From Leeia speluncae (GTDB lineage Bacteria > Pseudomonadota > Gammaproteobacteria > Burkholderiales > Leeiaceae): a DNA stretch of 64,000 nucleotides. Location of the stretch: assembly GCF_020564625.1 (NCBI RefSeq), contig NZ_JAJBZT010000004.1, positions 124,001-188,000 on the forward strand. The letters are read 5' to 3'. Position numbers and translations under genes: made by a program. The notes under the pieces were generated by a model, which had not been told where the DNA came from, searched no databases, and saw only the letters and a program-made list of their open reading frames with translations. Numbering within the stretch: position 1 is the first letter of the stretch; each line of letters opens with the position of its first letter. Shown one piece after another: positions 39,376-47,219 of this stretch.

Positions 39376-39437
39376 TGATTTTGCCATCACATAGATATTG
39401 TTATGCTCCTCTGTATGTGCAGATGGGTATTAAGAGG
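39296..39437 (+). promoter_or_regulatory. Possible expression platform of the c-di-GMP riboswitch
   Basis: ATGGCAAA (39296-39303, the 5' edge of the aptamer) can pair perfectly with TTTGCCAT (39380-39387) downstream, which would exclude the folded aptamer. Further on, CCTCT (39408-39412) can pair with AGAGG (39433-39437), close to the ribosome-binding region. These pairings are drawn by eye. Confidence 0.4.
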
Positions 39438-39457
39438 GCAATATTAGGGTGGTAAAC

Positions 39458-41707
39458 ATGTCCCTTACATCTACAAATAATGTGATTTCTTTGACTGAGT
39501 TTGCCAAAGGTAGATCGGTATCTCCGGAAGTGGTCAAAGAGGTGTTTCAGCGCTGTCGGTCACAGGCATTAAACAAGCTGTGTCCGATGCTTGCGGCAAA
39601 ACTCGATCAGCTAAATGATGAGCTTTTTGAGTTGGCTGAAAAAACTTTATCTAGAGAAAAATATAATCGCTATCTAAATGCACGTGGTGTATTAGAGGCT
39701 AAGCGATCTATCTATGAGTCTAGTTTTCGATCGACTCTCTTAAATTCATTTGATCAATCCATTAAGGTGGATTCCAGTGTGGCCCGCGCCGATAAGCCTG
39801 TATTGGATATTGGCGAGCTTTCGTTAGTTGATCATGCGGATTTTGAGCAGAGCCTTGCTGTTCGGCAAATTGCCAGTTTATGGCGTAAATATAGTGCGGA
39901 TGAATTAAATGCCTTTGAGGCGAGGGTGATTCATCTATTGTCTGATCGGCAGTCTATTGGTGATAGTTCTCTGCCTTTGTCGCCCATGCAGATTGCACAA
40001 GCGCTTGATAGTGCTTGTGACGAATTGGATGTCGAACTTGGAGTGCGCTTACTTATTCTAGAAGCGCTTGCACGTGCATTTGCCAAAGATTTGAAGCAAA
40101 TGTATGCAGAACTCAATGCAATGATGATTGCTAATGATGTTTTGCCTAAAGTGCCGTTGTCTCTTAAAGTTAAAAAGGATGATGGTCCTACCATCCGGCA
40201 ACCCGCCCATTCGGCCTCTGAAGCATCGTCTGCTGCTGTAAGTAAGCCTGTTCCTGATGGAATGGTACTGATTTCTGAAGAGGATGCTTCATTATTAGGT
40301 GTGCTAAGGCAGTTGGTTCAAACTGGTCAAATGCCTGTAACGGCTCAAAGTGCCGGGTTGACGACGAAGGTGTTGCCAGAGCTGACGAAATTGCAGTTGA
40401 CCGTGCAAAGTGCGCCGGTTGCCGCTTTAGGAACAAGTGAAGCGTTGTCTTTAAGCCTGCGTTCTTTAAAAGAAGGTGGACTAGTTGAACAGGTTTCGCA
40501 AATTGAATCGTTGACCATTGATATTGTCGCGATGCTTTTTGATTTCATCTTTGATGAAGAAAACATACCAGCAGAAATTAAAGCGCTGATTGGGCGACTA
40601 CAGATTCCCGTGCTAAAAGCGGCTCTTTTAGATGGAAAGTTTTTTTCTAGAAAGCAGCATCCCGTCAGAAGAATGCTTGATTTACTCGCCCAGCTTTCAG
40701 TGGGGTGGCAGAGCGAGGAGTATTTAAAGCGTTTAGTCACGCTAATTGAAGATGTGGTTAATCATATCTTAACTGAATTTACGGATGAAATTGCGGTTTT
40801 CGAAGTGCAGGAAGCCCGTTTACTTGCTTTTGTAGAAGAGGAAAACCGACTCTCAGAAGCTAGTTCAGAGAGAACTGCTAAGGTAATTATTTTCCAAGAG
40901 CAGCAAATGATTGCGTTGGAAGAAGCGAAGCTTTGGGTGGCTTCTCGACTAGATAAACATGGTGTACCCCAAGTCGTGCGTGATTTTCTTGCGAATCATG
41001 GCGTTGCAATGCAAATGGATGCTTGCCTTCAGCATGGCCTGCATACGGAAGGTTGGTATCGCTCACAAGAGGTGATGGATCAACTGATTTGGTCGTGTGA
41101 GCCTAAAATTACTACGGAAGATCGTGTCAAACTGGTTGGTTTGCTACAGCCCATGTTATCGCGCATCGAGTCTGTTCTGGTTAAGCAACCAAATGGCGCT
41201 GTGATTAAAGAGCTATTTTTAGCAGAATTAGTAAAGTGCCATGCAACGGCAATTCGGCAGGGCGCAACAGCCGCTTCGGCAAGTGGAGTACCACAAATTC
41301 GCACGCCGCTCGCATCGATGGATATTGCTTTGCCAGTGTTGGAGGAGGTGTTGGCCGAGCCGTTCTCGCCGATTGATGTTCCTTCTCAATTACCTGCAGT
41401 GGTGATTGAGGAAGAAGTGCACGAGAAAATTGCGGAGCGATGGATGCAGTCCACGCTTAGACGCGGAGAGTGGGTTGAAGTGGAGCTAGATGACAGCGTT
41501 CAGCAAATGAAGCTAGCTTGGATTAGCCCGTACAAAGCGGTATACCTGTTTACAAACCGATTTGGCGGAAATGCCTTGTCTGTGTCACAAGAAGATTTAA
41601 ATCGATATCTCGCGGATGGCAAAGTTCGCAGGATAGAGGCTTCCTCGTTCTCTGAGCGAGCGGTAAGTAACGTGTTGCATCGCTTGGAAGAAGAAACTGT
41701 ACAATAA
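39458..41707 (+). CDS. DUF1631 family protein under c-di-GMP riboswitch control
   Basis: A 749-residue cytoplasmic protein of the DUF1631 family, recognised by the N-terminal region (FQRCRSQALNKLCPMLAAKLDQLNDELFELAEKT), the middle helical domain (HPVRRMLDLLAQLSVGW) and the C-terminal module RRGEWVEVELDDSVQQMKLAWISPYKAVYLFTNRFG, which looks like a small beta-barrel. Its function is not established. The upstream c-di-GMP riboswitch places it in the c-di-GMP response. Start: ATG 39458, with AGGG (39446-39449) eight bases upstream; GTG 39449 in the same frame is the alternative. The stop codon lies within the stem of a bidirectional terminator. Confidence 0.87.
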   Translation: MSLTSTNNVISLTEFAKGRSVSPEVVKEVFQRCRSQALNKLCPMLAAKLDQLNDELFELAEKTLSREKYNRYLNARGVLEAKRSIYESSFRSTLLNSFDQSIKVDSSVARADKPVLDIGELSLVDHADFEQSLAVRQIASLWRKYSADELNAFEARVIHLLSDRQSIGDSSLPLSPMQIAQALDSACDELDVELGVRLLILEALARAFAKDLKQMYAELNAMMIANDVLPKVPLSLKVKKDDGPTIRQPAHSASEASSAAVSKPVPDGMVLISEEDASLLGVLRQLVQTGQMPVTAQSAGLTTKVLPELTKLQLTVQSAPVAALGTSEALSLSLRSLKEGGLVEQVSQIESLTIDIVAMLFDFIFDEENIPAEIKALIGRLQIPVLKAALLDGKFFSRKQHPVRRMLDLLAQLSVGWQSEEYLKRLVTLIEDVVNHILTEFTDEIAVFEVQEARLLAFVEEENRLSEASSERTAKVIIFQEQQMIALEEAKLWVASRLDKHGVPQVVRDFLANHGVAMQMDACLQHGLHTEGWYRSQEVMDQLIWSCEPKITTEDRVKLVGLLQPMLSRIESVLVKQPNGAVIKELFLAELVKCHATAIRQGATAASASGVPQIRTPLASMDIALPVLEEVLAEPFSPIDVPSQLPAVVIEEEVHEKIAERWMQSTLRRGEWVEVELDDSVQQMKLAWISPYKAVYLFTNRFGGNALSVSQEDLNRYLADGKVRRIEASSFSERAVSNVLHRLEEETVQ

Positions 41708-41739
41708 ACAAAGGCGCTGAATGCGCCTTTGTTTATTGT
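41701..41739. terminator. Bidirectional terminator between DUF1631 gene and aroG
   Basis: A perfect 17-bp stem, ACAATAAACAAAGGCGC with its reverse complement, and loop TGAAT. It overlaps the DUF1631 stop codon and ends 5 bp from the aroG stop on the other strand. Confidence 0.93.
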
Positions 41740-41744
41740 GGTGC

Positions 41745-43106
41745 TTAATCGTGTTGACTGCGTTTTAAACGACGCTGTCTGACAGACTCTGCAAGCGTGG
41801 ATAGTAGTGATTCACTATCATCCCAGCCAATGCAAGCATCGGTAATGCTTTGGCCGTAGGTTAATGGATGACCTGGTTTTAGATCTTGGCGGCCTTCACA
41901 TAGATGGCTTTCTGCCATCACACCAAAGATGCGCTCATCGCCTGTGGCAATTTGTGCGCCGACATCTTCACAGACGTCCATTTGCTTTTTGTACTGTTTA
42001 CTGCTGTTGGCATGCGAAAAGTCGATCATTACTTTTTGCGCTAGGCCTGAGCTAGATAGTTGTTGGCAGGCTGCTTCTACACTCTCTGCATCGTAGTTAG
42101 GGGCCTTACCGCCACGTAAGATAACATGGCAGTCTTCATTTCCTAACGTAGACACAATGGCGGAGTGTCCTGCTTTCGTCACTGATAGGAAGTGATGTGG
42201 GGCATTGGCTGCCTTGATCGCATCTACAGCGATGCGTAAGTTGCCATCTGTGCCATTTTTAAAGCCAACAGGGCAAGATAAGCCGCTCGCTAGTTCTCTA
42301 TGCACTTGGCTCTCTGTCGTACGGGCACCAATTGCGCCCCAGCTAATTAAATCAGATAGGTATTGCGGCGTAATCATATCTAGATATTCTGTCGAAGCTG
42401 GCATGCCTGTATCGTTGATATCTAGTAATAATTTGCGCGCAAGGCGAATGCCTTCGTTGATGCGGTAGCTGCCATCTAACATTGGATCGTTGATTAGACC
42501 TTTCCAGCCAACGGTTGTACGTGGTTTTTCAAAGTACACCCGCATCACGATGAGTAAATCTTGTTCGAATTTATCTTTGTGAGCTTTTAGTCGGGTTGCG
42601 TATTCCATTGCTGCATCATAGTCATGGATAGAGCATGGGCCAATAATGACTAATAAGCGATCATCCGCGCCGTGTAAGATGCGATGAATAGCTTGACGCG
42701 TTTCGTAAGTGACGTTGGCTGCATAATCAGAAATTGGGTATTCACGCAGCACGTGTGAAGGTGGCGCCAATTCTTTAATTTCTTTAATACGGGTGTCATC
42801 AGTTTTAATCGTCGATTTTCCGTGCGTCATTTCTATAGTTCCCGTTTGTAAATTACTTGCCAATGTGTCAACAAATTCGTGAGGGCGATCCATCCAGTAA
42901 GGAGAGAGACCGCACGCTGCTTCAATTTTTCGCGATAACTCATCACCGAGATTCCTTTGGCCGCTAGACGAGTTGCCTAGCAGTCTGGAAACGTACGATG
43001 CCTGATTGATGCCCACTGTTTTGGCAAAATCAATCTGCCTACCGTTGAATCGGTGGGTGATGAGGTAAAGAAGATTATTTCTTCTAGTGTCTTGGATACT
43101 TTGCAT
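41745..43106 (-). CDS. aroG: XRE-type HTH domain fused to class I DAHP synthase
   Basis: A 453-residue protein in one open frame. Residues ~1-92 form a lambda-repressor-like helix-turn-helix domain (FAKTVGINQASYVSRLLG, then NLGDELSRKIEAACGLSPYW). Residues ~93-453 are a complete AroG-type DAHP synthase (DDRLLVIIGPCSIHD, RVYFEKPRTTVGWKGLINDP, WGAIGARTTESQVHRELASG, MIDFSHANSSKQ, GVMAESHLCEG). It joins PEP and erythrose 4-phosphate, the first shikimate step. E. coli AroG (about 350 residues) has no such extension. An internal ATG at 42830, with GGGA upstream, would give a 361-residue enzyme alone, so both forms may be made. ATG 43106 is chosen because it starts the HTH domain. Confidence 0.88.
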   Translation of the reverse strand: MQSIQDTRRNNLLYLITHRFNGRQIDFAKTVGINQASYVSRLLGNSSSGQRNLGDELSRKIEAACGLSPYWMDRPHEFVDTLASNLQTGTIEMTHGKSTIKTDDTRIKEIKELAPPSHVLREYPISDYAANVTYETRQAIHRILHGADDRLLVIIGPCSIHDYDAAMEYATRLKAHKDKFEQDLLIVMRVYFEKPRTTVGWKGLINDPMLDGSYRINEGIRLARKLLLDINDTGMPASTEYLDMITPQYLSDLISWGAIGARTTESQVHRELASGLSCPVGFKNGTDGNLRIAVDAIKAANAPHHFLSVTKAGHSAIVSTLGNEDCHVILRGGKAPNYDAESVEAACQQLSSSGLAQKVMIDFSHANSSKQYKKQMDVCEDVGAQIATGDERIFGVMAESHLCEGRQDLKPGHPLTYGQSITDACIGWDDSESLLSTLAESVRQRRLKRSQHD

Positions 43107-43118
43107 AAACTCATTAAA

Positions 43119-43144
43119 CCACAAATTTACCTTTGTGGTAATTA
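43119..43144 (-). promoter_or_regulatory. Inverted-repeat operator O2 upstream of HTH-aroG
   Basis: Core TTACC-N5-GGTAA at 43127-43141, within AAATTTACC-N5-GGTAATTA. It overlaps a second palindrome, CCACAAA-N6-TTTGTGG (43119-43138). The centre is about 28 bp upstream of the HTH-aroG start codon, so a bound protein would cover the promoter or the ribosome-binding region. Confidence 0.6.
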
Positions 43145-43170
43145 TTTTGAACAAATAATATTGAGTTCAG

Positions 43171-43209
43171 AAAACGATAAAATTACCTTCTTGGTAATTT
43201 TATCGTTTT
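43171..43209. promoter_or_regulatory. Operator O1 and 17-bp inverted repeat between hemN and HTH-aroG
   Basis: A perfect 17-bp repeat, AAAACGATAAAATTACC with its reverse complement, and loop TTCTT. Its centre TTACC-N5-GGTAA (43183-43197) repeats the core of O2, 56 bp away. It lies 10 bp after the hemN stop, so it may also serve as the hemN terminator, but the stem is AT-rich. Confidence 0.6.
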
Positions 43210-43218
43210 TGGGAGGGG

Positions 43219-44640
43219 TTAGATGACTTTTGAGTAGCGTGCTGCAGTTTGTTTTTCTCGTAAATGCTGATCGAAAACCATGGCGATGTTTCTAATCAAC
43301 AGACGTCCTTTCGGTTGTACGTAAACAGCCTCTTTAGATATAGACAGTAACCCATCTTTTGCTAATTGTTGAAGTTGTGTTTGCTCGGCAGAGAAAAAGT
43401 CTAGGTAAGAAATACCGTACTTCTTTTCGAGTAACTGGATATCAACTTCAAAATCACACATCAATCGCTGGATTAAATCACGTCTAAGTACATCTTCTTC
43501 TGTTAAGTCCATTCCGCGATACAAGGGGAGGGTGCCTTTGTCTAGTGCGGCATAGTATTCTTCTGTTGTCTTTACATTTTGGCTGTAACTAGTACCGATT
43601 TTACTGATGGCCGAAACGCCGAGGGCCAACATATCAATATCATCGTGCGTTGAGTAACCCTGAAAGTTTCGATGAAGCGTTCCGGCGGTTTGTGCGATTG
43701 CTAGCTCATCATTCGGAAGGGCAAAGTGATCCATGCCGATATAAATATATCCAGCGGCAGTTAATTTTTGAATTGCTAGGTTCAAAATATCTAACTTTGT
43801 ATCTGCAGAGGGTAGATCTGCCTCATTGATCCGACGCTGAGGCATAAACGCATGCGGCAAATGCGCATAGTTATATACAGATAGTCTATCAGGCCTAGCC
43901 GCAATCACTTTATCTAGTGTTGTAGAAAAGCGTTCTACGGTCTGTAACGGAAGTCCGTAAATTAAATCCATTGAAACAGACTGAAAACCATACTTTCTAG
44001 CTGCGGCTAAGGTGGATAAGGTTTCTTCTTCAGATTGAATTCGGTTCACTGCCACCTGGACGTCCGCATCAAAATCTTGCACGCCAATACTCATGCGATT
44101 AAAGCCAAGTTGACGAAGTAGCGCGACCGTTTCTTCAGATACTTTGCGTGGATCGATTTCAATCGAAAACTCACCTGTCGTATCATCCGCAAATTGAAAA
44201 GTGGATTTTAGTTTTTGAATTAACCTGGTTAATTGCGCATCTGATAAGAAAGTAGGAGTGCCGCCACCAAAGTGTAGTTGTTCTACTTTGGCATGTTTTG
44301 CAAAATGGGGAGCAACAAGGTCAATTTCTTTATCTAGGTAGTCTAGATATTGGTCGGCTTTTGATTTGTCTTTTGTGATGATCTTATTGCAAGCGCAGTA
44401 GTAACAAATGGTATTGCAAAAAGGGATGTGCACGTAGAGTGATAGGGCTTTTTCATTTCTATCTAGAAAATGTGTTTTTGCCTGCACCTCAAAAGACGAT
44501 TGAGTAAATCCTTCATGAAATCTATCTGCTGTTGGATAAGAAGTATATCGAGGCCCGTTGCCTGATAGTCGTTCGATCAACTGCTTATCAAAGATGATGT
44601 CTTGCTGAGTTTTCTCGATATTGGCTGAATCTGATTTCAT
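43219..44640 (-). CDS. hemN: Oxygen-independent coproporphyrinogen III oxidase
   Basis: A 473-residue radical-SAM enzyme. The cluster motif is HIPFCNTICYYCACNK (C-x3-C-x2-C-x-C), with GPRYTSYPTADRFHEGF before it and LHFGGGTPTFL, SIEIDPRKVSEE and FNRMSIGVQDFD after. HemN converts coproporphyrinogen III to protoporphyrinogen IX without oxygen. The frame is open from ATG 44676, but the FNR-type promoter upstream predicts transcription from about 44665, with its -10 box on that ATG. ATG 44640 is therefore the likely start. It is read towards HTH-aroG. Confidence 0.95.
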   Translation of the reverse strand: MKSDSANIEKTQQDIIFDKQLIERLSGNGPRYTSYPTADRFHEGFTQSSFEVQAKTHFLDRNEKALSLYVHIPFCNTICYYCACNKIITKDKSKADQYLDYLDKEIDLVAPHFAKHAKVEQLHFGGGTPTFLSDAQLTRLIQKLKSTFQFADDTTGEFSIEIDPRKVSEETVALLRQLGFNRMSIGVQDFDADVQVAVNRIQSEEETLSTLAAARKYGFQSVSMDLIYGLPLQTVERFSTTLDKVIAARPDRLSVYNYAHLPHAFMPQRRINEADLPSADTKLDILNLAIQKLTAAGYIYIGMDHFALPNDELAIAQTAGTLHRNFQGYSTHDDIDMLALGVSAISKIGTSYSQNVKTTEEYYAALDKGTLPLYRGMDLTEEDVLRRDLIQRLMCDFEVDIQLLEKKYGISYLDFFSAEQTQLQQLAKDGLLSISKEAVYVQPKGRLLIRNIAMVFDQHLREKQTAARYSKVI

Positions 44641-44664
44641 GGAATGTTGCCCGTTTGATTTGAC

Positions 44665-44713
44665 TATGGGCATCATAAGCGTTAGGGCAATTTTATGAGT
44701 TGACGTTCATCAA
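44665..44713 (-). promoter_or_regulatory. FNR/ANR-activated promoter of hemN
   Basis: The minus strand has TTGATGAACGTCAA (44713-44700), close to the consensus TTGAT-N4-ATCAA. A TATGAT -10 box (44677-44672) lies exactly where a class II FNR promoter needs it: with the box centred at -41.5, transcription starts at about 44665. Anaerobic control of hemN by FNR/ANR is established in other proteobacteria. Confidence 0.8.
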
Positions 44714-44740
44714 GTGGATGAGTTCAAGTTAACTTAGTAC

Positions 44741-44781
44741 CCGAAAACACAAAGGCCCTATCAGCTTTCACTGATAGGGCC
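44741..44781 (-). terminator. Minus-strand intrinsic terminator of the candidate sRNA
   Basis: A perfect 11-bp stem (44754-44764 with 44771-44781), loop CTTTCA on the plus strand, followed on the minus strand by TTTGTGTTTTC. The plus-strand side lacks a T-run, so the direction is minus. Confidence 0.85.
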
Positions 44782-44950
44782 TCGTGTTGTCTCGACTCTC
44801 TTTATTTTGCAGTCTCGCCGATTCTAACCGGTCTGTCAGACTGTTCTCCTTTGCTAGCTTGCTTTCTGGCTACATGGCTCGCGGCGCCTGAGAATGTTTG
44901 ATTCAGGTTTGCTTCGCTGTAGCGGTTCTGCTTGTTCAGCAGATGTGCGT
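44741..44950 (-). ncRNA. Candidate small RNA on the minus strand, ~200 nt
   Basis: A strong minus-strand terminator (GGCCCTATCAG / CTGATAGGGCC, loop of six, then TTTGTGTTTTC; 44741-44781) ends a region with no minus-strand protein gene upstream. The region before it folds readily: CTGCT/AGCAG near its 5' end, and CAGTCT / AGACTG enclosing CCG/CGG just before the terminator. An FNR-like box lies upstream at 44983-44996. The size and the hemN neighbourhood suggest an oxygen-responsive sRNA, comparable in kind to FnrS or AniS, but no similarity to these was established. Confidence 0.5.
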
Positions 44951-44982
44951 ATTTTCCTTATTATTGCGTCAGCGTCAATACC

Positions 44983-44996
44983 TTGAGGTAAATCAA
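44983..44996 (-). promoter_or_regulatory. FNR-like box upstream of the candidate sRNA
   Basis: The minus strand reads TTGATTTACCTCAA, one base from TTGAT-N4-ATCAA. A TAATAA hexamer lies 29 bp away centre to centre, about 3 bp short of the ideal class II spacing. It could also act on the plus strand. Confidence 0.45.
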
Positions 44997-45096
44997 ATTT
45001 ACGTTTACGTAATATGTAAAATAAAAATGGTTATGCACCAAGATCGAGCATTAATGCGGGCTGTGGGTCAGTTGATGCCCCTTTTTGGTTTTTGAC

Positions 45097-45885
45097 CATC
45101 TGGTTAGTTTGGTGGCTAAGCTAAAAATTTAATTTGTTGAAATATATTTTCTAAAATTTCTTTGGAATAAAACTATATAAATCAATTGCTTAGGTTTGTT
45201 ATTTTGACGTTAAGGTAAATCGATCGTGTTTTTTTAAAAATTTATATAAAAAAATAAAAAAACAGAAAAAAAGTAGAAAAATGTAGATGAATTCTGTTTT
45301 ATGCGTATTTTTGCCCTGTCATCTGCGGGTAATAATCAGATGATTAAATACGCCTCGTTCAGCCGCTTTGTGTGCGCTGTACCACTTAGGCTGGGAGGAG
45401 TGCGATCGACCCGGCACCAATTCTTTATCGATGGGTATGGTTTACTTGCCGATCGAACCTGTGCGAACTAACGCAAACTTCCCAGTGTTGTGCTGGTGTT
45501 TTCATCGGAGGAGGGTACATCTTCCCCGATGTCTCTGTGTGTGAGTGTTCGACATGCCTTTCCTATTTCACCGGTTTTGAACGATTGAATCAGATGTGAT
45601 GCATTTCTTGCTAGCGGTCACTTATCTTGTGATGAACGTAAATTTTCGAAAATACGGAGATCAACAAGGAACTTGTATTTTTCAATGGGCACTTACTTGT
45701 TGTTTGTGTAATAATTAATCAGTTAAGAATTTTTACGCAAAAAGCCTTTTTTGAGTTGAAGTTTCTTCATTTGAGGGGCTTGCGACCTGAGAGGAAATCT
45801 CTAGATGCACCATTTTGGGGCTAGTGTTTAGAGGAAACCTCCGTCTTTTGTTTTTTTGTAACTCGTCGACAGAAAGTTAAAGCTT
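45097..45885 (+). other. AT-rich stretch and long structured leader before the aminotransferase gene
   Basis: This 790-bp region has no convincing gene. From 45120 to 45290 it is extremely AT-rich (A-runs up to seven). From about 45300 to 45560 it becomes GC-normal and self-complementary: CGATCG...CGATCG around CGGCA...TGCCG (about 45405-45455) and CATCGG...CCGATG (about 45504-45532). Further on, two small GAGGAAA-loop hairpins (AGAG-GAAA-CTCT type, then GAGG-AAA-CCTC) precede T-rich sequence near 45850. A 56-codon frame (45301-45471) has no clear ribosome site. It may be a regulatory leader or contain an RNA gene. Confidence 0.4.
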
Positions 45886-47082
45886 ATGTTCCAGCATGTA
45901 GATGCCTACGCCGGTGATCCAATTTTGACCTTGGTAGAAACCTTTAACAAAGATACCCGCGCGAATAAAGTGAATTTGGGTATTGGTTTGTACTACGATG
46001 AAAACGGCAAGATTCCTCTACTAAACTGTGTAAAAGTTGCTGAGCAACGCCGTGTGGCTGCTGAACAACCTCGTCCATATCTACCGATGGAAGGTTTTGG
46101 CCCTTACCGTGAAGCCGTTCAGCGTTTGCTATTCGGTGCAGACCACAAAGTATTGGCAGAAAAGCGTGTTGCGACTGTACAGACAATTGGTGGTTCTGGC
46201 GCGTTGAAAGTAGGTGCTGACTTCATTAAGCGTTATTTCCCAAATAGCGAAATGTGGGTGAGCGATCCTACATGGGATAACCATCGTTCTATCTTTGATG
46301 GTGCAGGCGTGAAAGTAAATGCTTACCCATACTATGATAGCGAGACTGGTAATGTACGTTTTGCTGACATGATTGCATGTTTTAAATCATTGCCAAAACA
46401 AACCGTTATCCTATTGCACCCATGCTGCCATAACCCTACTGGTGTTGATCTGACCAAAGAACAATGGCAAGAAGTGATTGCAGTAGTGAAAGCGCAAGAA
46501 TTGATTGCTTTCATGGATATTGCTTACCAAGGCTTTGGTGAAAGCTTGGATGATGATGCCTATGCAATCCGTGCAATGGCTGATGCTGGTGTTAGCTTCT
46601 TTGTAAGTAATTCTTTCGCTAAGAACTTATCTTTGTACAGTGAGCGTTGTGGCGGTCTTTCTGTTGTATGTGCAACAGAAGAAGAAGCTAGCCGTGTATT
46701 GGGCCAATTGAAGTTTACGATTCGTCGTAACTACTCTAGCCCTCCAGGACATGGCGGCCAAGTGACTGCAACCGTGATGAACGATGCAGAGTTGTACGCA
46801 GAATGGGTGAAAGAAGTTGAAAACATGCGTGATCGTATTAAAGCAATGCGTAAGGCGTTGTTTGATGTGATTTCTGCAGCGATTCCTGGTCGTGATTTCT
46901 CTTACTTCTTGTCTCAGCGCGGTATGTTTAGCTACACCGGCTTGTCTCCAGAGCAAGTAGATCGTCTACGTGAAGAGTTTGGCGTTTACATGGTTCGCTC
47001 AGGCCGTATGTGTGTGGCTGGCTTGAACCTAAGCAACATTGAATATGTTGCTAGCTCAATGGCTAAAGTATTAGCAAATTAA
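45886..47082 (+). CDS. tyrB: Aromatic amino acid / aspartate aminotransferase (class I)
   Basis: A 398-residue PLP enzyme of the AspC/TyrB type: [50 protein letters not shown] (Asn), [10 protein letters not shown] (Asp and Tyr), the PLP-lysine motif [17 protein letters not shown] and the C-terminal [11 protein letters not shown] with the carboxylate-binding Arg. TyrB and AspC cannot be told apart with certainty by eye; TyrB is preferred because of overall similarity and the neighbouring aroG. The ribosome site is weak (AGAAAG). A very long untranslated leader precedes it and a perfect terminator follows. Confidence 0.88.
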   Translation: MFQHVDAYAGDPILTLVETFNKDTRANKVNLGIGLYYDENGKIPLLNCVKVAEQRRVAAEQPRPYLPMEGFGPYREAVQRLLFGADHKVLAEKRVATVQTIGGSGALKVGADFIKRYFPNSEMWVSDPTWDNHRSIFDGAGVKVNAYPYYDSETGNVRFADMIACFKSLPKQTVILLHPCCHNPTGVDLTKEQWQEVIAVVKAQELIAFMDIAYQGFGESLDDDAYAIRAMADAGVSFFVSNSFAKNLSLYSERCGGLSVVCATEEEASRVLGQLKFTIRRNYSSPPGHGGQVTATVMNDAELYAEWVKEVENMRDRIKAMRKALFDVISAAIPGRDFSYFLSQRGMFSYTGLSPEQVDRLREEFGVYMVRSGRMCVAGLNLSNIEYVASSMAKVLAN

Positions 47083-47101
47083 TCGCTAATTATTGCCGTA
47101 T

Positions 47102-47135
47102 AAAATGCCCCAGCAATTGCTGGGGCATTTTTTTT
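47102..47135 (+). terminator. Intrinsic terminator after tyrB
   Basis: AAAATGCCCCAGCAA and its reverse complement form a 30-bp palindrome, ending in a run of eight or more T. It lies 20 bp after the tyrB stop. Confidence 0.93.
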
Positions 47136-47219
47136 GTATGCTATTTAGGTTTTGTTCACAATTCGTTTAGTTGAAAGCTGGTATATTTAGGGTTTGAATG
47201 AAATTGCGGAGCAGTGGAT

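Noticed and set aside
42848-42880. TTGACA on the minus strand inside the HTH-aroG seam as an internal aroG promoter
   Set aside because: No acceptable -10 hexamer lies 15-19 bp downstream, so an internal promoter is not supported.
44983-45015. LiuR/MerR-type operator (TTTACGTTTACGTAA-like sequence)
   Set aside because: The sequence resembles such operators, but no branched-chain catabolic gene is nearby and the overlap with an FNR-like box offers a simpler reading.
44898-45095. 65-codon plus-strand open frame (hydrophobic start)
   Set aside because: No ribosome site, no recognisable family, and it lies opposite the candidate minus-strand sRNA and its FNR-like box. Judged a chance frame.
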